Below, in pieces: positions 63,663-64,000 of a DNA stretch of 64,000 nucleotides. Position 1 is the stretch's first letter. Each line of letters begins with the position of its first letter. The DNA comes from JABMQB01 sp963666575. GTDB lineage: Bacteria > Bacteroidota > Bacteroidia > Bacteroidales > Prolixibacteraceae. The stretch lies in contig CAXXYG010000014.1 in the NCBI GenBank assembly GCA_963666575.2, positions 1 to 64,000 on the forward strand, in the 5' to 3' direction. The notes beneath the pieces were generated by a model. The model had not been told where the DNA came from and did no database searches. It saw only the letters and a list, made by a program, of their open reading frames with translations. The position numbers and the translations under genes were made by a program.

Positions 63663-64000
63663 ATGAAAAAATGGCTCGCTATTATAGCCCTGGTTATTGT
63701 AAGTATTTTTGTGGGACAATTTACCGGAGATAACGAAAGTCAGAAAACCGGAATTGCGATTCTTTTTCTCATTGGGGGCTTGTGGATTACCGAGTTAATT
63801 CCTTTGACTATAACAGCATTTCTTGTACCTGTTTTAGCCTATTTCTTTCACATTTTCAGTGCCAGGGAGGCTTTGTCACATTTTTCAAATCCTATTATTT
63901 ATGTATTTATTGGAGGATTTACATTAGCAACTTTGCTAAACGAGCATGGAATAGACAAGTGGCTCGCCGATAAAGTTAAATCAGTTTCCAGAGGAAATAC
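63663..64000 (+). CDS. SLC13/DASS anion transporter, 3'-truncated by the window
   Basis: It starts MKKWLAIIALVIVSIFVGQF at 63663 and is open to the window end (112 residues visible). GLWITELIPLTITAFLVPVLA (about 39-59) is the WxTExIP-type signature of the DASS/SLC13 family, followed by SNPIIYVFIGGFTLATLL. Members move dicarboxylates, citrate or sulfate with sodium. Its place after mdh suggests malate or succinate uptake. No stop is seen in this frame; the 63782-63973 ORF is only a shadow. Confidence 0.82.
   Translation, partial: MKKWLAIIALVIVSIFVGQFTGDNESQKTGIAILFLIGGLWITELIPLTITAFLVPVLAYFFHIFSAREALSHFSNPIIYVFIGGFTLATLLNEHGIDKWLADKVKSVSRGN

Overview
The window looks like a piece of a Bacteroidota chromosome, probably a marine or sediment member of the Marinilabiliales/Prolixibacteraceae type. 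The evidence is low GC, A/T-rich spacers, a SusC/SusD pair under an ECF sigma/FecR pair, DUF3098, DUF5020, GxxExxY and four-helix-bundle genes, and several -33/-7 promoters of the TTTG-N18/19-TAnnTTTG kind. The genus is inference; no rRNA is present.

Region 1 (1-19.3 kb) is a surface-polysaccharide locus. On the + strand it has three glycosyltransferases and a methyltransferase, then a YfhO-type membrane protein. On the - strand it has a GT4 transferase, GDP-fucose genes (gmd, fcl and a nucleotidyltransferase-GHMP kinase fusion between them), four genes of the UDP-2,3-diacetamido-2,3-dideoxyglucuronate pathway (wbpA, wbpB, wbpD, wbpE), a GT39-like protein and a polyprenol-phosphate GT2. Two small accessory genes (four-helix bundle; GxxExxY) sit in this locus, each bracketed by its own family of short repeats. 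One repeat family has also invaded the fcl reading frame. No flippase, polymerase or 2-epimerase (wbpI type) is visible.

Region 2 (19.5-38.4 kb) is housekeeping: ileS, a DksA-like gene, lspA, cysS, ribE, a fol cluster (SDR, folB, folK), tryptophanase, a second DksA-like gene, then the - strand blocks frr-pyrH and tsf-rpsB-rpsI-rplM, and the + strand block ftsX-DUF3098-uppP-truB-queA. Region 3 (38.4-54.5 kb) holds a large anchored protein with a propeller-like end, a beta-barrel protein, a U32 peptidase-family protein, a TetR-controlled RND efflux operon, ispD, DUF2461, a DUF5020/NCS2 purine-uptake pair and tRNA-Val(GAC).

Region 4 (54.7-64 kb) is a SusCD-type uptake locus: ECF sigma, FecR anti-sigma, SusC, SusD, malate dehydrogenase, an SGNH/DUF4886-like esterase and an SLC13 carboxylate transporter that runs off the end. 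SusC carries one frameshift; SusD, mdh and the esterase carry many, so 60.9-63.2 kb is either poorly sequenced or decaying. A single A-tract frameshift also breaks the first gene. Between about 0.1 and 57.4 kb every core gene reads through cleanly.
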